Positions 1 to 6,286 of a stretch of DNA of 8,740 nucleotides are shown here, piece by piece (the stretch's first letter is position 1; the number at the start of each line of letters is the position of its first letter). Below the pieces are notes generated by a model. That model saw only the letters and a list, made by a program, of their open reading frames with translations. It searched no databases and was not told the origin of the DNA. This DNA is from Thermodesulfobacteriota bacterium (GTDB lineage: Bacteria > Desulfobacterota > Desulfobacteria > Desulfobacterales > RPRI01). Location: positions 1 to 8,740 of the forward strand of contig JAUPLM010000288.1 of the NCBI GenBank assembly GCA_030836965.1. Direction: 5' to 3'. The position numbers and the translations under genes are program-made.

Positions 1-275
1 AGGTTCCTTTTTTCCCGCATCTCATCAAGCAATTTATCATCCGAGACCCCGAACGAAACATCCACCTTCATATAGGTATAACTCCCGTCCTGTCCGAAAG
101 GCGCAATGAACGGCTCAAAATCAACCGATCCTTTTTCTCTGACTTCCGTCACCTCTTCATGCTTAACCGGCTTTTCATTTACATAAGGTTTTTCAGGCAT
201 AAGTGAATATGCCGCCAAAGCGGCCACGCACGCTCCTGAGAGAAGGATCCCCGCGATCTTCGCGTTAATCTTCAT
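1..275 (-). CDS. FliL-like membrane-anchored protein, C-terminus cut off by window edge
   Basis: Only the first 91 codons are present, read from the sequence on the minus strand; the gene runs off the left edge. The protein starts MKINAKIAGI, has one hydrophobic segment at about residues 5-26, a charged Lys/Glu linker at about 27-50, then VDFEPFIAPFG, YMKVDVSFGVSDDKL and the start of a charged helix. A short cytoplasmic N-terminus, one membrane anchor, an 'EPF-hydrophobic' strand and a 'hydrophobic strand, D/S, DxKL' element is the general plan of FliL, the inner-membrane protein that surrounds the stator at the flagellar base. The start lies 3 nt past the fliA stop, with only a weak GAGAG ahead of it, so translation is probably coupled to fliA. 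A cysteine at residue 16 (SGAC) lacks Leu at -3, so a lipobox is unlikely. The FliL assignment is an inference from half a protein; it could be an unnamed flagellar-operon protein. Confidence 0.6.
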   Translation of the reverse strand, partial: MKINAKIAGILLSGACVAALAAYSLMPEKPYVNEKPVKHEEVTEVREKGSVDFEPFIAPFGQDGSYTYMKVDVSFGVSDDKLLDEMREKRN

Positions 276-278
276 ATT

Positions 279-1046
279 TCAACTCTCAATGTATTCTTTG
301 AGTTTCATCCTCAGCATAATTACCGCTTTTGAATGTATCTGTGATATTCTTGACTCCGTCAGTTCCATTATCTGAGCAATTTCCTTTAGAGTAAGCTCGT
401 CAAAATAATAGAGCGAAATAACCATCTGCTCTTTTTCCTGAAGATCGGATAAAACATCCGCTATTACCTCCTTAAGCTCGTTTCTCCTGTATTCGTCAAA
501 GGGAGATAACGCTCCGGATGCTATCCTTGCTACCGCAGTCTCGGAGTTGTCACCCTGATATTCATCCAGGCTGACCATATTGACCCCGCTCGCCTTGCCG
601 GTCATTTTGTAGTAGGTTTCCAGATCAACGCCCATCTCCCCTGAAATCTCATGATCTTCCGGATCTCTGCCGCATCTCGCCTGAAAAGCCCCTATTGCTG
701 TTTTGATATCCTGGATATCACGCCTGACCGTTCTCGGGACCCAGTCGAGCTTTCTGATCTCATCCAGAATGGCGCCTCTTATTCTGTACGAGGCGTATGT
801 CTCGAACTTGATGCCCTTACCGGGGTCGAAATTATCAATAGCATCAAAAAGCCCTATTATTCCCGCGCTGGAGAGATCATCCTTTGAAACATTGGAAGGC
901 ATCCGGGAGGCCATTCTGTCTGCGATATATTTCACCAGTGGCGCATATCTCAGGATGAGATCTTCCCTGCATTCCGTCTTTTCTTCCTCGAATGTCATCC
1001 GGGAAGTTTTTTTATACCGGTCTATTTCCGATCTTAACGTCAGCAT
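279..1046 (-). CDS. fliA: RNA polymerase sigma factor for flagellar operon (sigma-28, FliA/WhiG family)
   Basis: This 255-residue protein has the standard FliA length. It directs RNA polymerase to late flagellar promoters (filament, motor, chemotaxis) and is normally held by the anti-sigma factor FlgM until the hook is complete; flgM is not in the window. Region 2 spans about residues 28-105 and contains LVKYIADRM, DLSSAGIIGLFDAIDNFDP and FETYASYRIRGAILDEIRKL, ending in the DWVPR typical of FliA. Region 3 covers about 105-175. Region 4 covers about 195-250, with a helix-turn-helix at LTLKEIAQIMELTESRISQI (218-237). The ATG at 1046 is chosen because GGAG (1056-1053) lies six bases ahead; the next in-frame ATG (998) has no Shine-Dalgarno. 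The chosen start lies inside flhG, giving a 35-nt overlap and suggesting coupled translation. Assignment is very secure. Confidence 0.97.
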   Translation of the reverse strand: MLTLRSEIDRYKKTSRMTFEEEKTECREDLILRYAPLVKYIADRMASRMPSNVSKDDLSSAGIIGLFDAIDNFDPGKGIKFETYASYRIRGAILDEIRKLDWVPRTVRRDIQDIKTAIGAFQARCGRDPEDHEISGEMGVDLETYYKMTGKASGVNMVSLDEYQGDNSETAVARIASGALSPFDEYRRNELKEVIADVLSDLQEKEQMVISLYYFDELTLKEIAQIMELTESRISQIHSKAVIMLRMKLKEYIES

Positions 1047-1953
1047 CAGTTTCTCCGGACATCAGTCTTTTCCAAAAAAATTTAATATTTCCGTCTATCC
1101 GCCCGTTGTTTTTCCTTTTAAGCAGATAGTCCGCCAGCACCCTGAAGCAATAGCTGGAACTAGCCTCAGGATATGCGCACATGACCGGTTTCCTGCGCGA
1201 AACCGCCTCTCTTACGCAATTGTCCATTGGTACGAAACCGGCATATTCTATTGAAATACTTCCCATGAATCTTGCAGTAACCCTGCTTAAGTTGTCATAA
1301 ACCGATTTCGCTTCTTTTTCGTCACTGACCATGTTCAGCAGGAGGTAAAAATTTTTGACCCCGTGCTGAAAGTGAAGTATTTTAATGAGAGCGTATGCGT
1401 CAGTAACGGATGTAGGTTCGGGTGTGGCAACAATTATTCTCTCTTCTGCCGCCAGATTGAAGTATATGACATTCGAGGATACGCCGGCGCCGACATCGAT
1501 CAGCATTACGTCATATTTCATGTTGAGCAGATCGAATTCATTCAGCAGATTTATTTTCTGTCCCTCGGTCAGCTGTGTCAGCTCCTGGACTCCGGAACCC
1601 GCAGGAATCAGATCTACTCCTTCCGGACCGCTCACGATAACCTGAGAAAGATTCTTTTCGCCGCTGATGATGTTCTCGATATTATACTTCGGGTTCATGC
1701 CGAATATAATATCTATGTTCGCCAGGCCCAGGTCGGCATCCAGGATGAGAACACGCTTACCCATGCGCCTGAAAGCAACGGCAAGATTGACTGCGATATT
1801 CGTTTTGCCGACCCCGCCCTTTCCGCTTGAAACGGCTATCACTCTGGGCTCCTTTTCATATGAACCCCTATTGTCTGTCATTCGGCTGTTAAGCCTGTAG
1901 AGATTTTTTGACTCTTTTTCCATCATCTGTCTCAATTGCGCAGCCTGATCCAT
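1012..1953 (-). CDS. flhG: Flagellar number regulator, MinD-like ATPase FlhG (FleN/YlxH)
   Basis: This 313-residue ParA/MinD-family ATPase limits flagellar number and acts as the partner of FlhF at the membrane. The N-terminus reads MDQAAQLRQM, matching the DQAxxLR motif by which FlhG stimulates FlhF GTPase. A deviant Walker A (SSGKGGVGKTN, signature Lys45 and Lys50) is followed by Walker A' LDADLGLANID (71-81) and a switch II, LIDVGAGVSSN (151-161), where Val replaces the usual Thr. IIVATPEPTSVTDAYALIK (173-191) is characteristic of the family. Near the C-terminus NIKFFWKRLM (289-298) could be the amphipathic membrane-targeting helix; a short polar tail follows. The ATG is preceded by GGAG nine bases upstream (1966-1963). 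The gene sits 39 nt after flhF, in the usual flhF-flhG order. The symbol is chosen over minD because of the context and the DQAxxLR motif. Confidence 0.95.
   Translation of the reverse strand: MDQAAQLRQMMEKESKNLYRLNSRMTDNRGSYEKEPRVIAVSSGKGGVGKTNIAVNLAVAFRRMGKRVLILDADLGLANIDIIFGMNPKYNIENIISGEKNLSQVIVSGPEGVDLIPAGSGVQELTQLTEGQKINLLNEFDLLNMKYDVMLIDVGAGVSSNVIYFNLAAEERIIVATPEPTSVTDAYALIKILHFQHGVKNFYLLLNMVSDEKEAKSVYDNLSRVTARFMGSISIEYAGFVPMDNCVREAVSRRKPVMCAYPEASSSYCFRVLADYLLKRKNNGRIDGNIKFFWKRLMSGETDADVKIGNRPV
1053..1056 (-). promoter_or_regulatory. Ribosome binding site deciding the fliA start
   Basis: GGAG, six bases before the ATG at 1046, lies within the flhG coding sequence. It supports the longer FliA start over the in-frame ATG at 998, which has no purine-rich site ahead of it. 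Confidence 0.7.
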
Positions 1954-1992
1954 TTTATTCCGCTCCGGTCAATTTTCTAAATCGTTTTTCGA

Positions 1993-3048
1993 TCAGTTGC
2001 CGTTAAACAACAGTTTTGCCATCCTGATCTTCGTAGCTTCCTCAATATCGTCCGGCACGTTCTGGCCGGTAGTCAGATATGATACAGGAAGCCGCCTTTT
2101 CATCAGCAGATTGATTATCGATCCGCATTTTCCGGATTCATCAATCTTCGTAAAAACAAAGCTTTTGAATTTCAACGGACTGTAATTGGCTGCTATCCTC
2201 TCCATCTCATCTCCGGACGTGGAAACGCTTAATAAGAGATGGGTCTGAATATTCAAATCATCCGTCATCATGTTTTTCAGCTCTTCGATCCTCCTGGTGT
2301 CGTACTGGCTCTGTCCCGCGGTATCTATCAGCACCGCGTCCATCCCTTTAAGTCTTTCAAGGGCCGCAGCCAGATATTTTCTGTTGAATGCCGGAAAACA
2401 AGGAATCCCGAGAATATTTGCATATGTCTTCAGCTGTTCCATGGCTCCGATCCGGTAATTGTCTATCGATATTAAACCCACTTTTTTTCTGCTTTTCAGC
2501 GATAATTGCGCAGCCATCTTCGCGATCGTGGTTGTCTTTCCGACCCCCGTAGTGCCGACCAGCGCCATGACTTTACGCCCCCCGCTCACCTCTTCAAAAA
2601 GTCTGTGAATCCCTACATTTTCCATCATAGCTCTCACCGTCGCTTCCATCACTTTGCCGCCTTGCTCAGGAGAATAATCACGAAAGGCTCCCCCCCTGTT
2701 AAGAAACTCACGGACATACCGGCCGTTAATTCCGTTTTTGAGCATTTTTGCATAAATTCTCATAGCCTCCGGCTTCATGGCTATTTTTTCCGTTATTTCA
2801 TCCGAACTGTTAAGAATATGAATCATATCCTTTATATTCATCAGTTCCGACCTTACCTCGTCATAGGAGCCTGAGGCTTCATCAAGGTAATCCGCGCTGG
2901 AAGCGATGGCGGCTATTTCGAAGAGGTTTTTATTCTCCTTCCCCTTCAGCTTCCTGGAAGATAATATTATCGCGTCAGGCCCGAGTTCTTTTTTGATCCT
3001 GGCAGTTGCCTCGCCGATAGTTTCCGCTTTGTATTTATGAATTTGCAT
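1993..3048 (-). CDS. flhF: Flagellar biosynthesis GTPase FlhF (SRP family)
   Basis: FlhF is the third SRP-type GTPase, beside Ffh and FtsY. It marks the site of flagellar assembly and helps recruit early basal-body proteins. The 351-residue protein begins MQIHKYKAETIGEATARIKK, the usual FlhF N-terminal (B) domain. A short variable linker and helical N domain (about 80-155) follow, then the G domain: P-loop GTTGVGKTTT (165-174), DNYRIGAMEQL (196-206), G3 DTAGQ (242-246), G4 TKID (300-303) and the family hallmark LTTGQNVPDDIEEA (325-338). G3 carries Gln where Ffh and FtsY have Arg. The B domain and linker are compact compared with long forms such as those in Vibrio. The ATG overlaps the last 14 nt of flhA, and GAGGTGAG (3064-3057) lies eight bases ahead, a near-perfect Shine-Dalgarno. 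Confidence 0.97.
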   Translation of the reverse strand: MQIHKYKAETIGEATARIKKELGPDAIILSSRKLKGKENKNLFEIAAIASSADYLDEASGSYDEVRSELMNIKDMIHILNSSDEITEKIAMKPEAMRIYAKMLKNGINGRYVREFLNRGGAFRDYSPEQGGKVMEATVRAMMENVGIHRLFEEVSGGRKVMALVGTTGVGKTTTIAKMAAQLSLKSRKKVGLISIDNYRIGAMEQLKTYANILGIPCFPAFNRKYLAAALERLKGMDAVLIDTAGQSQYDTRRIEELKNMMTDDLNIQTHLLLSVSTSGDEMERIAANYSPLKFKSFVFTKIDESGKCGSIINLLMKRRLPVSYLTTGQNVPDDIEEATKIRMAKLLFNGN

Positions 3049-5125
3049 GGCTCAAACTCACCTCTCCGATTGATGTGAACTTCATGTCGCTCATCATCTC
3101 GCTGTGGGACAGTACCTTCAGCGAGGGAACAAAATACTCCACCATTTTTCTCAGGTGCCTTCGCAAAGCAGGCGATGTCAGCAGAACAGGCTGAACATTT
3201 TTCATCATTGCCTTTTCCGACTCGTTTTTAATTGATTCCAGAAGCCGGTCCGCCGTACCAGGATCTACTGCAAGATATGAGCCATGCTCGGTTTTCTGAA
3301 TATTTTTTATGAGAATATCTTCGACCTCGGGAGACATGGTGATCAGTTTAAGACGACCGTCATCCCCCACATACTGTCCTATTATTGACCGGGCCAGTTT
3401 ATGCCGTACATATTCCGTCAGAACTTCGGGATCTTTCGTCATCGGAGAATAGTCTGCAAGCGTCTCAACTATGGTAAGCATGTCTTTTACCGGCACCTGC
3501 TCCTTAAGCAGATTTTGCAGAACTTTCTGGACTCCTCCGAGAGAAAGCAGATTGGGAACCAGCTCTTCAACGGCTTTCGGATATGTCCGGGCCAGATTAT
3601 TCAAAAGGCTCTGGACTTCCTGCCGCCCGAGCAGTTCAGCCGAGTGCTTTCTGAGCACCTCCGTCAAATGTGTGGCCATCACCGTCACATTATCGACAAC
3701 CGTGTAGCCTGCAAGTTTCGCGTCTTCTTTCCTGGACCCGGCGATCCAAACAGCCGGAAGATTGAACGACGGTTCATAAGTGCTTATTCCTTCGATCTTT
3801 CTTGCCGCGTCGCCCGGATCCATGGCCAGATAATGATTGATCATGAGTTCTGAACCGGCGATCCTGACCCCTTTGAGGAGAATCCTGTATTCGGATGATT
3901 TGAGCTGCAGATTATCCCTTATGTGTATCGGCGGGACCACTATTCCAAGCTCAACGGCAAACTGCCTGCGGATCGACCGCACTTTATCGAGAAATTCGCC
4001 TCCCTGACCTTTATCGATAAGAGAAATCAGGCCGTATCCGACTTCAAGCTCCAGCGGATCCACCAGCAGCAGATGTTCGACCATCTCAGGGCCGGGATCG
4101 GCCGCCTCTTTTTCTTTTACTGTTTTTTCTTCCGGCCCGGGTTTCACCGTCTTTTTACCGAAGAAATAGACTGAACCGCCGATAATAAGAGAAAGTATGA
4201 TGAATGAAAAATGTGGCAATCCCGGAATCAGCCCGAACAGAAAAACAGTCAGTGAGGACATGTAAATAGCCTTCGGATAATTGAAAAACTGTCTTCCGAA
4301 TTCTTTTCCCATCGTATCTTTTGTCCCGGCCCTGCTGACTACAATACCGGCAGCGGTCGATACCGTCAGCGCCGGGATCTGGGATACAAGACCATCCCCG
4401 ACAGTCAGCAGCGTGTAATTCTGCGCCGCTTCCATTACAGGCAGTCCTTTCTGAAAAACTCCTATGATGAACCCGCCGATTATATTTATGATGGTTATGA
4501 TGATTCCGGCTATGGCGTCACCTCTTACGAATTTGGCGGCTCCGTCCATTGCGCCGTGAAACTCCGCTTCCTGAGCGATCGTTATCCTGCGTTTTTTAGC
4601 CTCTTTCTCATCGATCATCCCGGCGTTCAGATCCGCGTCAATGCTCATCTGCTTGCCGGGCATGGCATCGAGCGTGAATCTCGCGGCCACCTCCGCAATT
4701 CTTGATGCGCCTTTGGTGATTACGACGAAATTGACCATGACCAGTATGGCAAAAACGATTATACCAACCACGTAATTTCCGCCGACCACGAAATTACCGA
4801 ACGACATGATGACTTTGCCTGCGGCATGAGTCCCCTCGTTTCCGTTTAAAAGTATGAGCCTTGTCGATGCCACGTTTAACGAAAGTCTGAAAAGGGTCGT
4901 CACGAGAAGGAGAGAGGGAAATATCGAAAAATCGAGCGGTTTGAGCGTGTACATGGAAATCAGGAGAATTGTGATCGAAAGAGTTATATTTATCGCAAGA
5001 AGAAAATCGAGCATGATCGGCGGTAGAGGTATTATCATTACAACAAGAACAGAGATAACTCCGACAACCGTTAATATCTCGCTTGACGATACCGCATCTG
5101 CTTTTACTCCTGAGACTTCTTCCAT
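3035..5125 (-). CDS. flhA: Flagellar type III export gate protein FlhA
   Basis: FlhA forms the nonameric export-gate ring in the inner membrane. It couples proton flow to export, and its cytoplasmic domain docks chaperone-substrate complexes. At 696 residues it has the normal length. About eight membrane segments occupy residues 17-322 (for example 17-39, 40-58, 65-80, 115-138, 204-224, 243-265 and two between 287 and 322). RLSLNVASTR (80-89) and the FHIPEP signature, beginning RIAEVAARFTLDAMPGKQM (142-160) and continuing SIDAD, are intact. A charged linker (about 323-348) contains PGPE twice. The cytoplasmic domain (about 349-696) contains VDPLELEVGYGLI (355-367). The flagellar neighbours exclude a virulence-type SctV homologue. 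The ATG has a modest GGGG (5137-5134) eight bases upstream, and an 84-nt gap separates the gene from flhB. The 3' end overlaps flhF. Confidence 0.98.
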   Translation of the reverse strand: MEEVSGVKADAVSSSEILTVVGVISVLVVMIIPLPPIMLDFLLAINITLSITILLISMYTLKPLDFSIFPSLLLVTTLFRLSLNVASTRLILLNGNEGTHAAGKVIMSFGNFVVGGNYVVGIIVFAILVMVNFVVITKGASRIAEVAARFTLDAMPGKQMSIDADLNAGMIDEKEAKKRRITIAQEAEFHGAMDGAAKFVRGDAIAGIIITIINIIGGFIIGVFQKGLPVMEAAQNYTLLTVGDGLVSQIPALTVSTAAGIVVSRAGTKDTMGKEFGRQFFNYPKAIYMSSLTVFLFGLIPGLPHFSFIILSLIIGGSVYFFGKKTVKPGPEEKTVKEKEAADPGPEMVEHLLLVDPLELEVGYGLISLIDKGQGGEFLDKVRSIRRQFAVELGIVVPPIHIRDNLQLKSSEYRILLKGVRIAGSELMINHYLAMDPGDAARKIEGISTYEPSFNLPAVWIAGSRKEDAKLAGYTVVDNVTVMATHLTEVLRKHSAELLGRQEVQSLLNNLARTYPKAVEELVPNLLSLGGVQKVLQNLLKEQVPVKDMLTIVETLADYSPMTKDPEVLTEYVRHKLARSIIGQYVGDDGRLKLITMSPEVEDILIKNIQKTEHGSYLAVDPGTADRLLESIKNESEKAMMKNVQPVLLTSPALRRHLRKMVEYFVPSLKVLSHSEMMSDMKFTSIGEVSLSHANS
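3057..3064 (-). promoter_or_regulatory. Strong ribosome binding site for flhF
   Basis: GAGGTGAG lies inside the 3' end of flhA, eight bases before the flhF ATG. It is a near-full complement of the 16S rRNA 3' tail. It allows flhF to initiate independently as well as by coupling across the 14-nt overlap. Confidence 0.65.
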
Positions 5126-5161
5126 TCAATTTACCCCGTTTATACGATTTTTCGGATTAAT

Positions 5162-5195
5162 GCCGAAGGCTTGCAAATCAGGATCCGCCTTCCGC
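5162..5195 (-). repeat. Imperfect inverted repeat in the flhB-flhA gap
   Basis: On the minus strand GCGGAAGGC (5195-5187) can pair with GCCTTCGGC (5170-5162): eight of nine positions pair, with one G-G mismatch and a 16-nt loop. No run of T follows, so it does not look like an intrinsic terminator. It could be an mRNA stability or pausing element, or chance. Confidence 0.35.
5172..5187 (-). promoter_or_regulatory. Weak sigma-54-like -24/-12 element upstream of flhA
   Basis: On the minus strand the flhB-flhA gap reads CGGATCCTGATTTGCA. This has the required GG-N10-GC spacing and a perfect TTGCA at -12, but only three of seven matches to TGGCACG at -24. It would start transcription roughly 35 nt before the flhA ATG. 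Sigma-54 control of flagellar structural genes is known in many polar flagellates, but this match is weak and may be chance. Confidence 0.22.
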
Positions 5196-5209
5196 CTTTT
5201 GTAACCGGC

Positions 5210-6283
5210 CTACAGGCCCGGATAATTACCTCTTAATTTATAAACATATGCCAGAACCTCGGCTGTTGCCCGGTAAAGAACGGCCGGTACTTCCTGGCCT
5301 ATTTTAACTGTTTTATAAAGGCTGCGCGCCAGTTCCTTATTTTCAACAACCGGAATATTATGGTCTCTTGCGATCTCCCTGATCTTCTCGGCGATTTTTT
5401 CCGCCCCTTTGGCAGTGAGCTTCGGAGCGGTCATTTTGCCTGAATCGTATTTGAGGGCTACAGCCAGATGAGTCGGGTTGGTTATTATTACGTCGGCCTG
5501 CGGAACCGCCTGCATCATTCTTCTTCTGGCCATCTCCATCTGAATGCTCCTGATCCTTGATTTAATGAGCGGATCTCCTTCCGACTTTTTGAATTCTTCC
5601 TTTACTTCCTGTTTTGTCATCCTGATCTTTTTTTCAAATTCCCAGCGCTGAAAGGCGTAATCGAGCACAGCCAGAACAACCATCGCAAGTGAGCATTTGA
5701 GAAATATCGTGTAAAAAGTCGCAAGGATGTAGGAAAAAATGGAACCGACCTCCAGCTCGCCCAGCAGAAAGAGGCCGGCCATCTCTTTGCTTATGCAAAG
5801 ATATGCCGTAACTCCGGTTACGGTGAGTTTCAGCAAAGACTTTACAAACTCCATGAGCGAATCCATCGAAAAGAGACGCGCCAATCCCTTGACGGGATTC
5901 ATCTTTGATAATTTCGGCTTTACCAGCTCGCCTGAAAAGACAATGCCGATCTGCATTACATTCGACAGAATAGCGGCAATAAAAACCGCGGCCAGGAGGG
6001 GCACGATTATAATTATGAACGAAAATATCGTGTTCTTGAAAAAAACCAAAAAATCGCTGATTGTCGGCTCCTTCAGGAGAGGATTGGACAACATCTCCTT
6101 CATGATCGCCTGAATCCCCGAATAGACATAAGCGCCGAATATCCCGAGAGTAAAAAGACCCGTCAAAAGAACGGCAACAGAGGTAAGCTCCCTGCTTTTT
6201 GCAACCTGTCCCTTTTCACGGACCTCTTCCCGCTTCCTGGGCGTAGGCTTCTCACTCTTTTCTTCGTTTGACTCGTCGGCCAT
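5210..6283 (-). CDS. flhB: Flagellar export switch protein FlhB
   Basis: FlhB controls the change from exporting rod/hook proteins to exporting filament proteins. This 357-residue protein has the typical length. The N-terminus is cytoplasmic and charged, with EKPTPRKREEVREKGQVAKS (11-30), the family hallmark. Four membrane helices follow at about 33-56, 86-108, 145-165 and 183-208. The cytoplasmic domain has the autocleavage motif NPTH at 269-272 (cleavage between Asn269 and Pro270), within ADVIITNPTHLAVALKYD. APKLTAKGAEKIAEKIREIA (286-305) is also conserved. The ATG lies three bases after the fliR stop, with AAGGGA (6295-6290) six bases upstream. FlhB is separate from FliR here, unlike the FliR-FlhB fusions of some clostridia. 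The C-terminus ends soon after the conserved domain, with no long tail. Confidence 0.98.
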   Translation of the reverse strand: MADESNEEKSEKPTPRKREEVREKGQVAKSRELTSVAVLLTGLFTLGIFGAYVYSGIQAIMKEMLSNPLLKEPTISDFLVFFKNTIFSFIIIIVPLLAAVFIAAILSNVMQIGIVFSGELVKPKLSKMNPVKGLARLFSMDSLMEFVKSLLKLTVTGVTAYLCISKEMAGLFLLGELEVGSIFSYILATFYTIFLKCSLAMVVLAVLDYAFQRWEFEKKIRMTKQEVKEEFKKSEGDPLIKSRIRSIQMEMARRRMMQAVPQADVIITNPTHLAVALKYDSGKMTAPKLTAKGAEKIAEKIREIARDHNIPVVENKELARSLYKTVKIGQEVPAVLYRATAEVLAYVYKLRGNYPGL

Positions 6284-6286
6284 TTA

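Noticed and set aside
29..42. GG-N10-GC spacing (sigma-54-like) inside the FliL-like gene on the minus strand
   Set aside because: Apart from the two dinucleotides, the -24 block does not match, and it lies within coding sequence near the window edge.
703..1254. Open frame of 183 codons on the plus strand opposite fliA and flhG
   Set aside because: It lies wholly antisense to two securely identified genes and spans their junction. The translation has no recognisable domain, and the composition is that of a mirror frame.
1363..1830. Open frame of 155 codons on the plus strand opposite flhG
   Set aside because: It is antisense to the conserved ATPase core, including Walker A' and switch II, with no family resemblance and no supporting context.
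1975..1995. Small inverted repeat ATCG-AAAAA-CGAT just after the flhF stop, considered as a terminator
   Set aside because: The stem is only four base pairs with no G+C-rich core and no T-run, and flhG follows immediately with its own ribosome binding site.
3401..3853. Open frame of 150 codons on the plus strand opposite flhA
   Set aside because: It is a mirror frame of the FlhA cytoplasmic domain, with no recognisable product. Other plus-strand frames in the window are rejected on the same grounds.
4794..5129. Open frame of 111 codons on the minus strand, overlapping the start of flhA in another frame
   Set aside because: It lies over the FlhA N-terminal membrane region. Its translation is low-complexity Ser/Arg/Asp and matches nothing, so it is a frame-shadow of flhA.
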